From positions 1 through 58,766 of the forward strand of contig REBL01000111.1 of the NCBI GenBank assembly GCA_007692755.1: DNA of 58,766 nt. The letters are read 5' to 3'. The position numbers and the translations under genes are program-made. This DNA is from Nodularia sp. (in: cyanobacteria). Lineage in GTDB: Bacteria; Cyanobacteriota; Cyanobacteriia; Cyanobacteriales; Nostocaceae. The notes beneath the pieces were generated by a model, which saw only the letters and a program-made list of their open reading frames with translations, ran no database searches and was not told the origin of the DNA. Numbering within the stretch: position 1 is the first letter of the stretch; every line of letters starts with the position of its first letter. Positions 1 through 9,173 of this stretch are shown piece by piece.

Positions 1-391
1 ATATGCCGCCGAGTTTGCGACTCTGCAATACTAAGTCATTAGGCCATTTAATGCCCACACTTACGCCGCACTGACGCAACCGAGCAGCAATTCCCCAAGC
101 ACTGGCTAAGGTGAGTTGATAACTATCTGTAGCCTCTAGTTTAGGAACAATACCCACCGAAAGATATAGTCCTCCAGTGGGAGAAATCCACTGACGGCCC
201 CATTGTCCTCTACCAGCAGTTTGCTGAGTTGCAATTACCACAGAGTTTTTCTGGTCTCCCTGTTTCAACAAGTCCCACAGGGTCTGATTAGTGGAAGGAA
301 CACTTTCAAAAATATGTAGGGAGAATGGTAAATAAGTATCCCCACGTCCCGATTCCAGTGTAGTTTCCAAGAGTTGGCTATCAAATCCCAC
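1..391 (-). CDS. birA: Biotin--[acetyl-CoA-carboxylase] ligase, C-terminus outside the window
   Basis: The reverse strand encodes the N-terminal part of a biotin protein ligase, which makes biotinyl-AMP and attaches biotin to the carboxyl carrier subunit of acetyl-CoA carboxylase. Visible motifs are ESVPSTNQ, the biotinyl-AMP loop AGRGQWGRQW followed by SPTGGLYLS, and KWPNDL with the catalytic-type lysine. The reading frame runs off base 1. I find no in-frame ATG. An in-frame stop lies further upstream, and GTG at 391 gives a plausible start (VGFDSQLL). No N-terminal helix-turn-helix is present, so this is a monofunctional ligase rather than a repressor-ligase. It is transcribed divergently from pgeF across about 75 bp. 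A BioU-like biotin synthesis gene lies far away, near 43 kb. Confidence 0.85.
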   Translation of the reverse strand, partial: MGFDSQLLETTLESGRGDTYLPFSLHIFESVPSTNQTLWDLLKQGDQKNSVVIATQQTAGRGQWGRQWISPTGGLYLSVGIVPKLEATDSYQLTLASAWGIAARLRQCGVSVGIKWPNDLVLQSRKLGGI

Positions 392-467
392 AGCAGTTAA
401 CCGAAATCCCGTTGTTCAAGTTAGCATTAATTGATTGATTTTGATTTCTGTTTAGGTTTGGTTCAAG

Positions 468-1262
468 ATGCACACTTGGCACTGGCACAATTGGCAAGGA
501 CTACCCTATCTTACTTGTAGTCTCCTGAAAGATTGGCATCACGGCTTCTTTACTCAGCAGTTTTGGCCGCGATCGCCTCAAGATTTAACAAAGGTTCTGC
601 ACCCTGAAGCATCAGCTTATCGTTTGAAGCAGGTACATGGCAATATAGTTCTGACTCCGCAAGAAATCCACAGCAAGTTAAGCGCGGGTGGAGATGAGGT
701 TACAGGGTCAGGGGATGGGGCTTTAGCCTGGGGAGATGGTTTAATCAGCGAACAGCCATTACAAGCTGTTTGGGTAGCTAGCGCCGATTGTACACCTGTC
801 TTGATTGGTGATGTCAAAACTAGACAGGTCGCCGCCCTACACGCGGGTTGGCGGGGGACTGCGGCGAAGATTGTTCCCCAAGCGATCGCGCGACTACAAC
901 ACCAAGGTAGCCAACTCAATGACTTACGGATTGCAATGGGACCCGCGATCGCCGGTGAAGTTTACCAAGTTTCTCTGGAAGTGGCGGCGGAAGTTGGTGC
1001 TAGCATTACACCCCATCCAGAGGAACAGCAGATTATCGATGCTTTGCATGAGTTACCAAATTCACCTTTATTAGCAGATCCCAGCCCCGGAAAAGTGAGG
1101 TTGGATGTGCGACGAGTCAATGTTTTACAACTGGAAAACTTGGGGATTAGCGCCGAACAAATAGCGATCGCTTCTTACTGTACTTACCAAACTCCAGAAT
1201 ATTTCTTTTCTTATCGTCGGGAGCAACAGAAAAAAATTCAATGGTCAGGAATTGTCAGGTAA
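468..1262 (+). CDS. pgeF: Peptidoglycan editing factor PgeF / laccase-domain (YfiH) protein
   Basis: A 264-residue protein of the YfiH/PgeF (Cu-oxidase_4) family, usually about 240-270 residues. The three metal-ligand motifs are visible: KQVHG (His57), ADCTPV (Cys108) and HAGWRGT (His125). The C-terminal YCTYQTPEYFFSYRR is also characteristic. Family members have been assigned to removal of mis-incorporated residues from peptidoglycan precursors, and also to purine nucleoside phosphorylase or polyphenol oxidase activity, so the reaction in this organism is uncertain. The ATG at 468 fits the family N-terminus. It stands alone, divergent from birA. Confidence 0.85.
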   Translation: MHTWHWHNWQGLPYLTCSLLKDWHHGFFTQQFWPRSPQDLTKVLHPEASAYRLKQVHGNIVLTPQEIHSKLSAGGDEVTGSGDGALAWGDGLISEQPLQAVWVASADCTPVLIGDVKTRQVAALHAGWRGTAAKIVPQAIARLQHQGSQLNDLRIAMGPAIAGEVYQVSLEVAAEVGASITPHPEEQQIIDALHELPNSPLLADPSPGKVRLDVRRVNVLQLENLGISAEQIAIASYCTYQTPEYFFSYRREQQKKIQWSGIVR

Positions 1263-1341
1263 AAAGATGATGTGATTATTTTATTATTTTGGTGGACACA
1301 ATGCATACAATAATTTTTTAGTTAAACTGTAAGCTTCATCA

Positions 1342-2193
1342 TTGAAATTTATTACGCAGATTATGCACTGGTTGTTATCTGGACCGTTGAGTATACAGAG
1401 GTTAACGGTTAAGATTGCAGGTTTGCCTGTATCTTTAGAAGGCAAGAAATTGGTGCAGATGTCAGACTTTCATTATGATGGTTTGCGACTCTCAGAAGCA
1501 ATGCTAGAACAGGCGATCGCTGTTAGCAACCAATTAAAACCAGATTTAGTTTTATTGACTGGCGACTATGTAACCACAAGCACAGAACCCATTCACCACT
1601 TAGCCTCACGACTCAAACAGCTACAAAGTCAGGTTGGTATTTATGCCATATTGGGTAACCACGACATCTATTACAAACACTCCAAAAGCGAAATTACCAA
1701 CGCCCTAACTAGCATTGGCGTTAAAGTTCTGTGGAATGAAATTGCCTATCCTTTCGGAAAACAATTCCCATTAGTCGGACTAGCAGATCGTTATTCACGA
1801 GAATTCAATCCCAAACTAGTCATGAACCAACTAGACCCGGAAATACCTCGGATTGTTTTATCTCACAACCCTGATACGGCGGAGTTATTGCAAGAGTGGC
1901 GAGTAGATTTGCAATTATCTGGTCACACACACGGTGGCCAAATCGTAATTCCAGGACTAGGGCCTATATTAGTTTTTTATAAAAAAATTGTGCAAAGTAT
2001 ACCTATGAAAGTACGGTATCGCTTTCCCTTTTTGCAAAAAAACTACTTTATTATCCACCATTGGGAATGGGCGCAGGGTTTACATCAAGTAGGAAACAAT
2101 CAGCTGTATGTTAATCGTGGTCTGGGAACTTATTTGCCAGGACGTTTATTTTGCACCCCTGAAGTGACAGAAATTATCCTCCAAAGGGCATAG
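1342..2193 (+). CDS. Metallophosphoesterase, copy 1 of a tandem pair
   Basis: A calcineurin-like metallophosphoesterase of about 283 residues. It carries the motif series SDFHYD, LTGDYV, LGNHD, SHNPD and HTHGGQ that binds the two metal ions. The closest described group is the YkuE/YaeI type, phosphodiesterases sometimes linked to lipid A or membrane lipid substrates; the substrate here is unknown. The longest frame starts at TTG 1342. An internal ATG at 1363 (MHWLLSG) aligns with MHWLFTG in the next gene and is an equally good start. The gene is a clear paralogue of its downstream neighbour, 66 bp away on the same strand. Confidence 0.85.
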   Translation: MKFITQIMHWLLSGPLSIQRLTVKIAGLPVSLEGKKLVQMSDFHYDGLRLSEAMLEQAIAVSNQLKPDLVLLTGDYVTTSTEPIHHLASRLKQLQSQVGIYAILGNHDIYYKHSKSEITNALTSIGVKVLWNEIAYPFGKQFPLVGLADRYSREFNPKLVMNQLDPEIPRIVLSHNPDTAELLQEWRVDLQLSGHTHGGQIVIPGLGPILVFYKKIVQSIPMKVRYRFPFLQKNYFIIHHWEWAQGLHQVGNNQLYVNRGLGTYLPGRLFCTPEVTEIILQRA

Positions 2194-2259
2194 GTTACCA
2201 TGAATTTTTTGCACTTATCCAAGAAGTATTTTAATTTTTGATAAGCTGTAGACACTGGT

Positions 2260-3114
2260 ATGAGGAGTCTCTCTTGCACTATGCACTGGTTGTTTACAGG
2301 ACGTTTAAGAGTAGATGAATTAACGGTTAAGATTGCGGATCTACCAAAATCTTTACAAGGTACAAAGCTGGTACAGTTGACAGATTTTCACTATGATGGT
2401 GTCAGAATTTCTGAAGAACTGTTAGAACAAGCGATCGCTGCGAGTAACAAAGCTGAACCCGATATAATTCTATTAACTGGCGATTATGTAACCGACGATC
2501 CTACACCAATTCACCAACTAGCCTTACGACTTAAACATTTACAAAGTCGCTGCGGTATTTATGCCGTCCTCGGCAACCATGATATACATTACAAGCACTC
2601 CAAAGCAGAAATTACATCTGCCCTCACTAGCATTGATGTTCGTGTGCTGTGGAATGAAATCGCTTATCCTCTGGGAGAAGAGTTACCAATAGTAGGACTA
2701 GCTGAATATTGGTCACGGGAATTCAACCCCGCACCAGTTATGGATATACTCAATTCAGGTACACCCCGCATAGTTTTATCCCATAACCCAGATACTGCCA
2801 AAATTTTGCAAAAGTGGCGCGTAGATTTGCAACTATCTGGACATACCCACGGGGGTCATATTGTCATACCAGGATTTGGCCCTGCCATTTTTCATTATCA
2901 AAAACTGCTGAAACAACTTCCTCAAAAACTGCGTCGTTGGGAACCATTATTATTAGAAGACTGCTCAAAAGTAGTGAAGTATTGGGAATGGGCAAAAGGG
3001 TTTCATCAAGTTTCAAATAATCAATTATACGTCAATCGCGGCTTAGGAACTTATCGCCCCGGACGTTTATTTTGTCCACCTGAAGTTAGTGTAATTACCT
3101 TAGTTAGCCAATAG
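2260..3114 (+). CDS. Metallophosphoesterase, copy 2 of a tandem pair
   Basis: A 284-residue calcineurin-like phosphoesterase, colinear with the preceding gene over its whole length. The same motifs are present: TDFHYD, LTGDYV, LGNHD, SHNPD and HTHGGH. Both copies share WNEIAYP, VDLQLSGHTHGG and the C-terminal YVNRGLGTY.PGRLFC block. They differ mainly in the loop after HTHGG. This points to an old tandem duplication with both copies kept functional. ATG at 2260 is the longest start; ATG at 2281 is the alternative matching the shorter start of copy 1. A hairpin about 20 bp after the stop may end the transcript. Confidence 0.85.
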   Translation: MRSLSCTMHWLFTGRLRVDELTVKIADLPKSLQGTKLVQLTDFHYDGVRISEELLEQAIAASNKAEPDIILLTGDYVTDDPTPIHQLALRLKHLQSRCGIYAVLGNHDIHYKHSKAEITSALTSIDVRVLWNEIAYPLGEELPIVGLAEYWSREFNPAPVMDILNSGTPRIVLSHNPDTAKILQKWRVDLQLSGHTHGGHIVIPGFGPAIFHYQKLLKQLPQKLRRWEPLLLEDCSKVVKYWEWAKGFHQVSNNQLYVNRGLGTYRPGRLFCPPEVSVITLVSQ

Positions 3115-3132
3115 TTATTTCTTAGTTATTGA

Positions 3133-3184
3133 TAAACCGCCACAAGTTACGATGGAAAAGTATCAGTAACCTATGGCGGCTTAT
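3133..3184 (+). terminator. Hairpin after the metallophosphoesterase pair
   Basis: CCGCCA...GTTAC pairs with GTAAC...TGGCGG around a loop of about 15 bases, followed by a T/A-rich stretch without a clean T run. It lies just downstream of the stop at 3114. It may be a terminator; the imperfect T tract makes this uncertain. Confidence 0.4.
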
Positions 3185-3585
3185 TAAATTTGCAATTTTT
3201 CGAGAAGATTTAAATAACAGGGTAAACTAACTCAAATAAAGTGGACAATTTCCGCAATCGTTGATCTCAAAATCGAGCATCCTTGATTCCGAGAAACAGG
3301 CATCTCTCGCTAGTAAGTTCAAACACCTCCTAAAAAATCAATTAACTCAAGGTTGAAAAAAGTTTTAGAGGATGCAATAAATAAGTCTTGATTGCGAGGT
3401 GATTAGAGCAGGAGGTACAGGCTCTAACTTCAAGGTTGTAGTTTAATTAACTCTTAACCTGTTTGTACCTTGCTCTTAATTTAGCATCCTGTTTTTAATG
3501 TGTGTGAGATGTTTACCAAACTTCAACTGCTTTAATTTGTTTTAACAATTTAGTAATTTTGATTAAAATTTTAGGTTTTGTCTGC
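3185..3585. other. Gene-free stretch with a long imperfect inverted repeat
   Basis: No convincing reading frame is present. Between about 3368 and 3490 the ends AGGATGC and GCATCCT are inverted. Inside them, TTAGAGCAGGAGGTACAGG faces CCTGTTTGTACCTTGCTCTTAA as a degenerate inverted copy. TTAATTAACTC-type segments also recur at about 3339 and 3441. It may be a remnant of a small non-autonomous element or a structured RNA; the sequence does not decide. Confidence 0.3.
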
Positions 3586-4521
3586 TTAAACAGACCACAG
3601 CATTATAGTTTTATCACCACTTCCACTAGCTAAAGTCTTACCATCCGGACTAAAAGCAAGCGAGTGAACTGATTCTTCATGTCCTATGAGACTGCGGATG
3701 AGATTTCCTGTATTCATCTGCCAAAGTTTAATTATCTTGTCTTTACCTCCACTAGCTAGAGTCTGACCATCTGGACTGATAGCGATAGAACAAACATGGT
3801 CAGAATGTCCAGTTAAAGTAGAGATTTCTTGACCGTCTTGCAACCGCCATAGTTTAATTGTCTTGTCCCAGCTACAACTGGCGAGAATCCTGCTATCTGG
3901 ACTGAATACCAGAGAACTGATTCCTCCAAACCAGTCAGAATGTCCGGTGAGAGTTAATACTTGTTGTTGACCCAGATGCCAAATCTTGATAGTTTTATCA
4001 TTACCAGCACCACCACTAGCTAAAACCTTTCCATCTGGACTAAAGGCAATACATAGAACATCATCGGAATGTCCTTTGAGTGAGTATTTTTCCTTCTCTG
4101 TCTCTACTGACCACAGCTTGACGGTTTTATCTTTACTACCACTAGCTAAAGTTTTGCCATCGCCACTAAAAGCAACACAATAAACCTTGTCTTCATGTCC
4201 TGTGAAAGTGCAAATTTCCGATCCTGTCTGCACATCCCACAATTTAAGAGTGTTGTCATCACTCGCACTGGCTACAGTTTGACTATTGGGGCTAAAAGCT
4301 ACAGAATTAATTCCCCCAGACCAGGAAGATTCTCCGTGACCTTGAAGGGTGCGGGTTTCGGTGTGAGTTAAAGACCAAATTCTGATGGTTTTGTCATCGC
4401 TACCACTGGCTAATATCTTTCCATTAGGACTGAAGACGATGGATTTAACTTGGTCAGAATGTCCTTTGAGTATGCGGACAGAGATTAAGTTCTGCATAAT
4501 TGGTTTGAGGCGATCGCTCAT
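3586..4521 (-). CDS. WD40 repeat protein
   Basis: A 311-residue protein made almost entirely of seven WD40 repeats of about 42 residues. Each has the pattern GH...V.S.AFSPDGK.LASGS.DKTIKLW. Seven blades predict one closed beta-propeller used as a protein-binding scaffold. No kinase, caspase or NB-ARC domain is attached, unlike many WD40 proteins of filamentous cyanobacteria. The partner is unknown. The start ATG at 4521 is followed immediately by the HIP1 octamer (ATGAGCGATCGC), exactly as in the DnaJ-TPR gene 50 bp upstream on the same strand, so the two may be co-transcribed. Confidence 0.85.
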   Translation of the reverse strand: MSDRLKPIMQNLISVRILKGHSDQVKSIVFSPNGKILASGSDDKTIRIWSLTHTETRTLQGHGESSWSGGINSVAFSPNSQTVASASDDNTLKLWDVQTGSEICTFTGHEDKVYCVAFSGDGKTLASGSKDKTVKLWSVETEKEKYSLKGHSDDVLCIAFSPDGKVLASGGAGNDKTIKIWHLGQQQVLTLTGHSDWFGGISSLVFSPDSRILASCSWDKTIKLWRLQDGQEISTLTGHSDHVCSIAISPDGQTLASGGKDKIIKLWQMNTGNLIRSLIGHEESVHSLAFSPDGKTLASGSGDKTIMLWSV

Positions 4522-4570
4522 ACTAAGAACATAGTAAATTTATTTATATCCTAGTATTGCAAATTACATT

Positions 4571-5185
4571 TTACCGCGATCGCCTGTTCAGCCTCAGTAG
4601 TTTTTTGATTTTCTGACACAATCTCGATAACAGAGATTTACGCCGGAATACAGGCTTATATGACCTTGACCATCTGGAATACCGAGATTCATTGCTCCCA
4701 CCCTGTTCTAAGTACGCAGCTTTATTTAAATCTGAAGCAGCTCGATATTCAAACCCCAGTTGAGAACAAACGAAGCCCCGATACTTGTATGCTTCAACGT
4801 AGTCAGGATTAAGGCGAATGGCTTTGGTAAAATCGGCGATCGCCTCCTCATATTTTCCGCTGCTAGCATTCTCCACGCCGCAGTTATAAAAACTTTGTGC
4901 ATCCCAGCGCTGGACAGATATATTTACCTTATTGGTGGACGTATTTGTGGGCGAAGTAGAAGGCGCACTTTCAGTATTTAGCTGTTCAGACTTGAGTTGG
5001 TTGTAAGCTACATTGATTTCTTTGATTTTTTCCTCTGCTTCCTGTTTTTTCTGTGGGTCAGAAAAGCGATCAGGATGCCAAATTTTCACCAACTTACGGT
5101 AAGCTTGCTTCACTTGGACTTGTGACGCACCCGGTGTCAGTCCTAAAGTCTGATAAGCATGATTTAAGTCAAGGCGATCGCTCAT
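4571..5185 (-). CDS. J-domain protein with TPR repeats
   Basis: A 204-residue protein. Residues 8-65 form a J domain (YQTLGLTPGASQVQVKQAY with WHPDRF, so the HPD motif that stimulates Hsp70 ATPase is intact). After a Ser/Thr-rich linker, residues about 95-165 form TPR-like repeats (YNCGVENASSGKYEEAI, ADFTKAIRLNPDYVEAYKYR). The C-terminus is basic (RRKSLLSRLCQKIKKLLRLNRRSR region). It is probably a specialised co-chaperone that brings DnaK to a client held by the TPR part. It lacks the Gly/Phe region and zinc finger of true DnaJ, which is encoded at 54 kb. Start ATG at 5185. Confidence 0.85.
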   Translation of the reverse strand: MSDRLDLNHAYQTLGLTPGASQVQVKQAYRKLVKIWHPDRFSDPQKKQEAEEKIKEINVAYNQLKSEQLNTESAPSTSPTNTSTNKVNISVQRWDAQSFYNCGVENASSGKYEEAIADFTKAIRLNPDYVEAYKYRGFVCSQLGFEYRAASDLNKAAYLEQGGSNESRYSRWSRSYKPVFRRKSLLSRLCQKIKKLLRLNRRSR

Positions 5186-5199
5186 AAGACCTCGCGGTA

Positions 5200-5290
5200 T
5201 GCAGCAAACTCAGTCACTGCTCCCAAGGGGAGACGCTGCGCGAACAGTGCTGAGAGGGAAGCGACACGAGCGGTTTTAACCGCCGTAGTC
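5200..5290. repeat. Dispersed GC-rich repeat (GGGGAGACGCTGCGCG type)
   Basis: The segment around 5226-5290, with GGGGAGACGCTGCGCGAAC and GAAGCGACACGAGCGG, resembles the short dispersed intergenic repeats common in Nostoc-type genomes. It is GC-richer than the flanking DNA and has no reading frame. Family membership is from memory of such genomes, not from a search. Confidence 0.45.
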
Positions 5291-5379
5291 TTATCTATAT
5301 TATCCGTGATGTGGGTCTTCAATATAGTTTCTAACTGCCTCACTAGTTACATTAAAGGTCAATTGCATTTCAAACCTAA

Positions 5380-5565
5380 AGCACCTGTTACTTGACAGGT
5401 TCTAAACTATTCAAAGTAGCTTACCCAAACTCAGGAGGACAAAGAGCAACACTAATTAATGGTCAATTTCGATTTTCTTTAGGACTAACAGTCAAAAAAT
5501 GGTTTGGTATTTCAGACTTTTTTTTACCTATGCCAGGCTTTATCAATAGACCTTGGGACTGCTGA
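5380..5565 (+). pseudogene. Fragment of a second, different TnpB
   Basis: An open stretch of 61 codons without a start reads KVAYPNSGGQRATLINGQ, FRFSLGLTVKKWFGISDFF and LPMP, then ends at TGA. This matches my memory of the region just before the first RuvC motif in a TnpB (IS200/IS605 OrfB) family distinct from the intact copy 80 bp downstream. The N-terminal and RuvC parts are missing and a TAA precedes it, so it is a dead remnant. The identification rests on recalled family sequence. Confidence 0.55.
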
Positions 5566-5642
5566 TAATATAGATTCATTGAGCCAAGTACCGACAAATG
5601 TTAGTATATATAATCAGGTCTAAAATTTTTGGCAGCTAGTCT

Positions 5643-6881
5643 ATGCAGTTAGTCGAACGGCATATAATTCAACGAAATCATCCCCACTATCAGGAGATTG
5701 ATCAGTTATGTTTTGCTGCTAAAAACCTCTATAATTATGCTAACTTCCACATCCGCCAAAGTTTTATTCTGACTCAAAAATATCTAGACTACAATTGTTT
5801 AGCTAAACAATTAAAATCTACAGAACCATATCAAGGGTTACCCGCCAAAGTCGCCCAACAAGTATTATTAGGATTACATCGTAACTGGTTAAGCTTTTTC
5901 GCCGCAATTAAAGCATACACAGAAGATAAAACCAAGTTTTTAGGCAGACCAAAATTACCCAAATATAAACACAAAGAAAAGGGCAGACATTTATTAGTTT
6001 ACACAGCCCAGTCTGTGAGTAAACCCAAAATGAAAGCAGGTGTGATTCATCTGTCTAAAACACAGATTTACATTCCGACAAAAGTAGATTATGTACATCT
6101 CAATCAGGTGAGGATTGTCCCAAAAATTGACCATTATGTGGTAGAAGCTATATATGAAAAGGAGGAGTTAGATTATGACTTAGACTCTCAGGCTATAGCA
6201 GCCATTGATTTAGGCATAGATAACCTAGCGACCTTAACATCTAACCAGCCTGGATTTTTACCAGTTCTGGTTTCGGGGCGAATTATCAAATCAATTAATC
6301 GTTATTACAATCAAAGAAAAGCTAAATTACAATCTTTACTACCCAGCCATCAAAAGACATCTAAACAATTGCAAAGGTTAACTAAAAAACGTAATTTTCG
6401 AGTTGATGATTATCTCCATAAAGCCAGTCGTTTAGTTATTGACCATTTAGTGAAGCAGGGGGTTGGGACTTTAGTAATTGGTCAAAATTCCCTGTGGAAA
6501 CAAAATGCTAATTTGGGTAAACGAAATAATCAAAACTTTGTTTGTATTCCTCATACTCGACTTGTACAGCAGTTGATTTATAAGGCAAAGTTAGTGGGGA
6601 TAAAGGTATTAGTTTCTGAAGAGTCTTATACCAGTTTGGCTTCTTTTTTAGACCAAGATACTATTCCTACTTATGGAAAAGCTGACTCGAAAGAAGTTAA
6701 ATTTAGTGGTCGAAGAATCAGAACTAAGCTTTATAAAGCAGGTAATGGTCAACTGATTCACGCTGATGTCAATGGTAGTTTGAATATTTTACGTAAAGTA
6801 GTCCCGACAGCATTTAGTCTAGGGATAGGGGGCGTTGTAGTCCGCCCTGTCGGGGTTATTCCCGGCAAACAAATAGAATGA
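5643..6881 (+). CDS. tnpB: TnpB-family RNA-guided nuclease (IS1341-type, no TnpA partner)
   Basis: A 412-residue OrfB/TnpB protein of the IS200/IS605 superfamily. TnpB proteins are RNA-guided DNA endonucleases that cut at transposon excision sites and help the element persist. The RuvC triad is intact: Asp189 in AAIDLGIDNL, Glu327 in SEESYTS and Asp375 in HADVNGSLNILRK. The segment between Glu327 and Asp375 (SFLDQD, FSGRRIRTKLY) has no cysteine, so the usual CxxC...CxxC zinc finger is absent. This is the SYTSxASFLD subgroup. No TnpA transposase gene lies nearby, so the element is solitary or mobilised in trans. A hairpin overlaps the 3' end of the gene, where guide RNAs of TnpB elements normally arise. 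Confidence 0.9.
   Translation: MQLVERHIIQRNHPHYQEIDQLCFAAKNLYNYANFHIRQSFILTQKYLDYNCLAKQLKSTEPYQGLPAKVAQQVLLGLHRNWLSFFAAIKAYTEDKTKFLGRPKLPKYKHKEKGRHLLVYTAQSVSKPKMKAGVIHLSKTQIYIPTKVDYVHLNQVRIVPKIDHYVVEAIYEKEELDYDLDSQAIAAIDLGIDNLATLTSNQPGFLPVLVSGRIIKSINRYYNQRKAKLQSLLPSHQKTSKQLQRLTKKRNFRVDDYLHKASRLVIDHLVKQGVGTLVIGQNSLWKQNANLGKRNNQNFVCIPHTRLVQQLIYKAKLVGIKVLVSEESYTSLASFLDQDTIPTYGKADSKEVKFSGRRIRTKLYKAGNGQLIHADVNGSLNILRKVVPTAFSLGIGGVVVRPVGVIPGKQIE
6803..6854 (+). ncRNA. Candidate guide RNA (reRNA/omegaRNA) scaffold hairpin at the tnpB 3' end
   Basis: CCCGACAG (6803-6810) pairs perfectly with CTGTCGGG (6847-6854). Inside, GGCG (6831-6834) pairs with CGCC (6843-6846). The structure covers the last codons of tnpB, where TnpB guide RNAs are typically processed from the 3' end of the message with the guide beyond the element's right end. 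The hairpins are seen directly; the RNA function is inferred from the family. The exact right end, and so the guide, is not determined. Confidence 0.4.
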
Positions 6882-6913
6882 TATATTTGTCTATGCTTTT
6901 TGGAACTATATAG

Positions 6914-8020
<1,107 letters not shown>

Positions 8021-8063
8021 GACTACTGCTATCATAGTATGTGTTTGCATATGCTTTGTAGTT

Positions 8064-8137
8064 GGGGCTGTAGCTCAGATGGATAGAGCGAGCGCCTCCT
8101 AAGCGCTAGGTCGCCGGTTCGAGCCTGGCCAGTCCCG
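8064..8137 (+). tRNA. tRNA-Arg (anticodon CCU)
   Basis: A complete cloverleaf. The acceptor GGGGCTG pairs with CAGTCCC (one G-T pair). D arm GCTC-AGATGGATA-GAGC. Anticodon stem AGCGC/GCGCT encloses the loop CTCCTAA with anticodon CCT. T arm GCCGG-TTCGAGC-CTGGC. The discriminator base is G at 8137 and CCA is not encoded. It decodes AGG. No integrase or duplicated 3' end is seen nearby, so there is no sign of use as an integration site. Confidence 0.95.
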
Positions 8138-8296
8138 TCCTCAGAAGACAAATCAACAGTGCTTCCTAACTGAGTGCTGAGTGAAAAAATCGCAGTGGAT
8201 CTACCAGTTACAGGGTTTCCACCTTGTTCCTGCTTAAGAGTTTCCTGTTCCCACACCTTTTGCGTAGTATCCCGTAGAATAGCATCTTGATGAAAA

Positions 8297-8331
8297 AGGG
8301 GTCGGAAGTGTTTGATGAATTTCCCGATCCA
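8297..8331 (+). other. Hairpin upstream of the YdcF-type gene
   Basis: GGGTCGGAA (8299-8307) faces TTTCCCGATCC (8320-8330), pairing with one bulged C, about 50 bp before the downstream gene. It could end a tRNA transcript or sit in the leader of the next gene. There is no T tract, so the role is open. Confidence 0.3.
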
Positions 8332-8382
8332 ATGTAGGATATTGCATCAATTGGGATAGATTATCTTAGTACACATCTAAAT

Positions 8383-9072
8383 GTGTATGCCAAAAAATTT
8401 CAGTTCATATTTGGGTGGATTTCTCAAAAATCTGCTACCCTACATACTTGTTTATCTTTTTCCATAGAAAATCCTGGACTCAACAGACGAAAGTATAGAG
8501 CCTTGAAGAATAATTTATTATTTACAGGTCATTCATTTCGGTTTATGGTTTTTGCCCTACCTCTATTAATTTGGTTGGGATACCAGGAATCGAAAATTGA
8601 AAATTTGCCTCCCCAAGCAGTATTAGTCTTGGGCGGTTCCACCTCACGTTTAGAACGAGAAAGGTTTACAGCCGATTTTGTCCGCGAGCATCCAAGTTTA
8701 CCAATTTGGATTTCTGGCGGTAGTCCACCTAGATCCACGGAGAATGTATTTGCCAATGCTGGAGTTGATCCCAAACGATTACACTTGGATTATCAGGCAG
8801 TAGACACTGTAACAAACTTTACTACACTAGTAGATGTTTTGCAAGACCAAGGCATTAAGAGCGTTTATTTAGTCACTTCGGAGTTTCATATGCGCCGCGC
8901 CCGTGTGATTGGCGAGATAGTTTTGGGTAGTCGGGGGATTCAACTAAAACCTGTGCCAGTACCTTCAAAAAATATGCGTGAACCAGTGGATAAATCCATC
9001 CGTGATGGAGCTAGAGCCTTAATGTGGGTGGCTACGGGTTACACGGGTGCAGACCATAGTAGAAGGCGTTGA
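8383..9072 (+). CDS. YdcF/SanA-type DUF218 protein, membrane-anchored
   Basis: Up to 229 residues from GTG 8383. Near residues 50-66 is one hydrophobic segment (FMVFALPLLIWLGY). It is followed by a DUF218 domain: AVLVLGGSTSRLERERF, WISGGSP, TVTNFTTLVDVL, VTSEFHMRRARVIGEI and DGARALMW. DUF218 proteins (YdcF, SanA) are linked to envelope integrity; their reaction is unknown. The first 50 residues are atypical and the true start may be an internal codon such as the ATG before VFALPLL. The C-terminal DGARALMW.ATGYTGAD is typical of cyanobacterial members. Confidence 0.75.
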   Translation: MYAKKFQFIFGWISQKSATLHTCLSFSIENPGLNRRKYRALKNNLLFTGHSFRFMVFALPLLIWLGYQESKIENLPPQAVLVLGGSTSRLERERFTADFVREHPSLPIWISGGSPPRSTENVFANAGVDPKRLHLDYQAVDTVTNFTTLVDVLQDQGIKSVYLVTSEFHMRRARVIGEIVLGSRGIQLKPVPVPSKNMREPVDKSIRDGARALMWVATGYTGADHSRRR

Positions 9073-9109
9073 ATGGGGAACTGGGCTGGCCGCGCCCGTC
9101 CTTGATGAT

Positions 9110-9134
9110 GAGCGGGCATCATCTTTGCCCGCTC
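9110..9134. terminator. Bidirectional-type hairpin between convergent genes
   Basis: GAGCGGGCA (9110-9118) pairs perfectly with TGCCCGCTC (9126-9134), loop of 7 bases. It lies between the ends of the YdcF-type gene (plus) and the DUF2288 gene (minus). No long T run follows. Confidence 0.55.
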
Positions 9135-9173
9135 CACAAGAAATTTTGGGATATTTTTTGATTTGTTAGTCTC

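Noticed and set aside
8064..8382. Integration of a mobile element at tRNA-Arg
   Set aside because: No integrase gene and no duplicated tRNA 3' end are present downstream.
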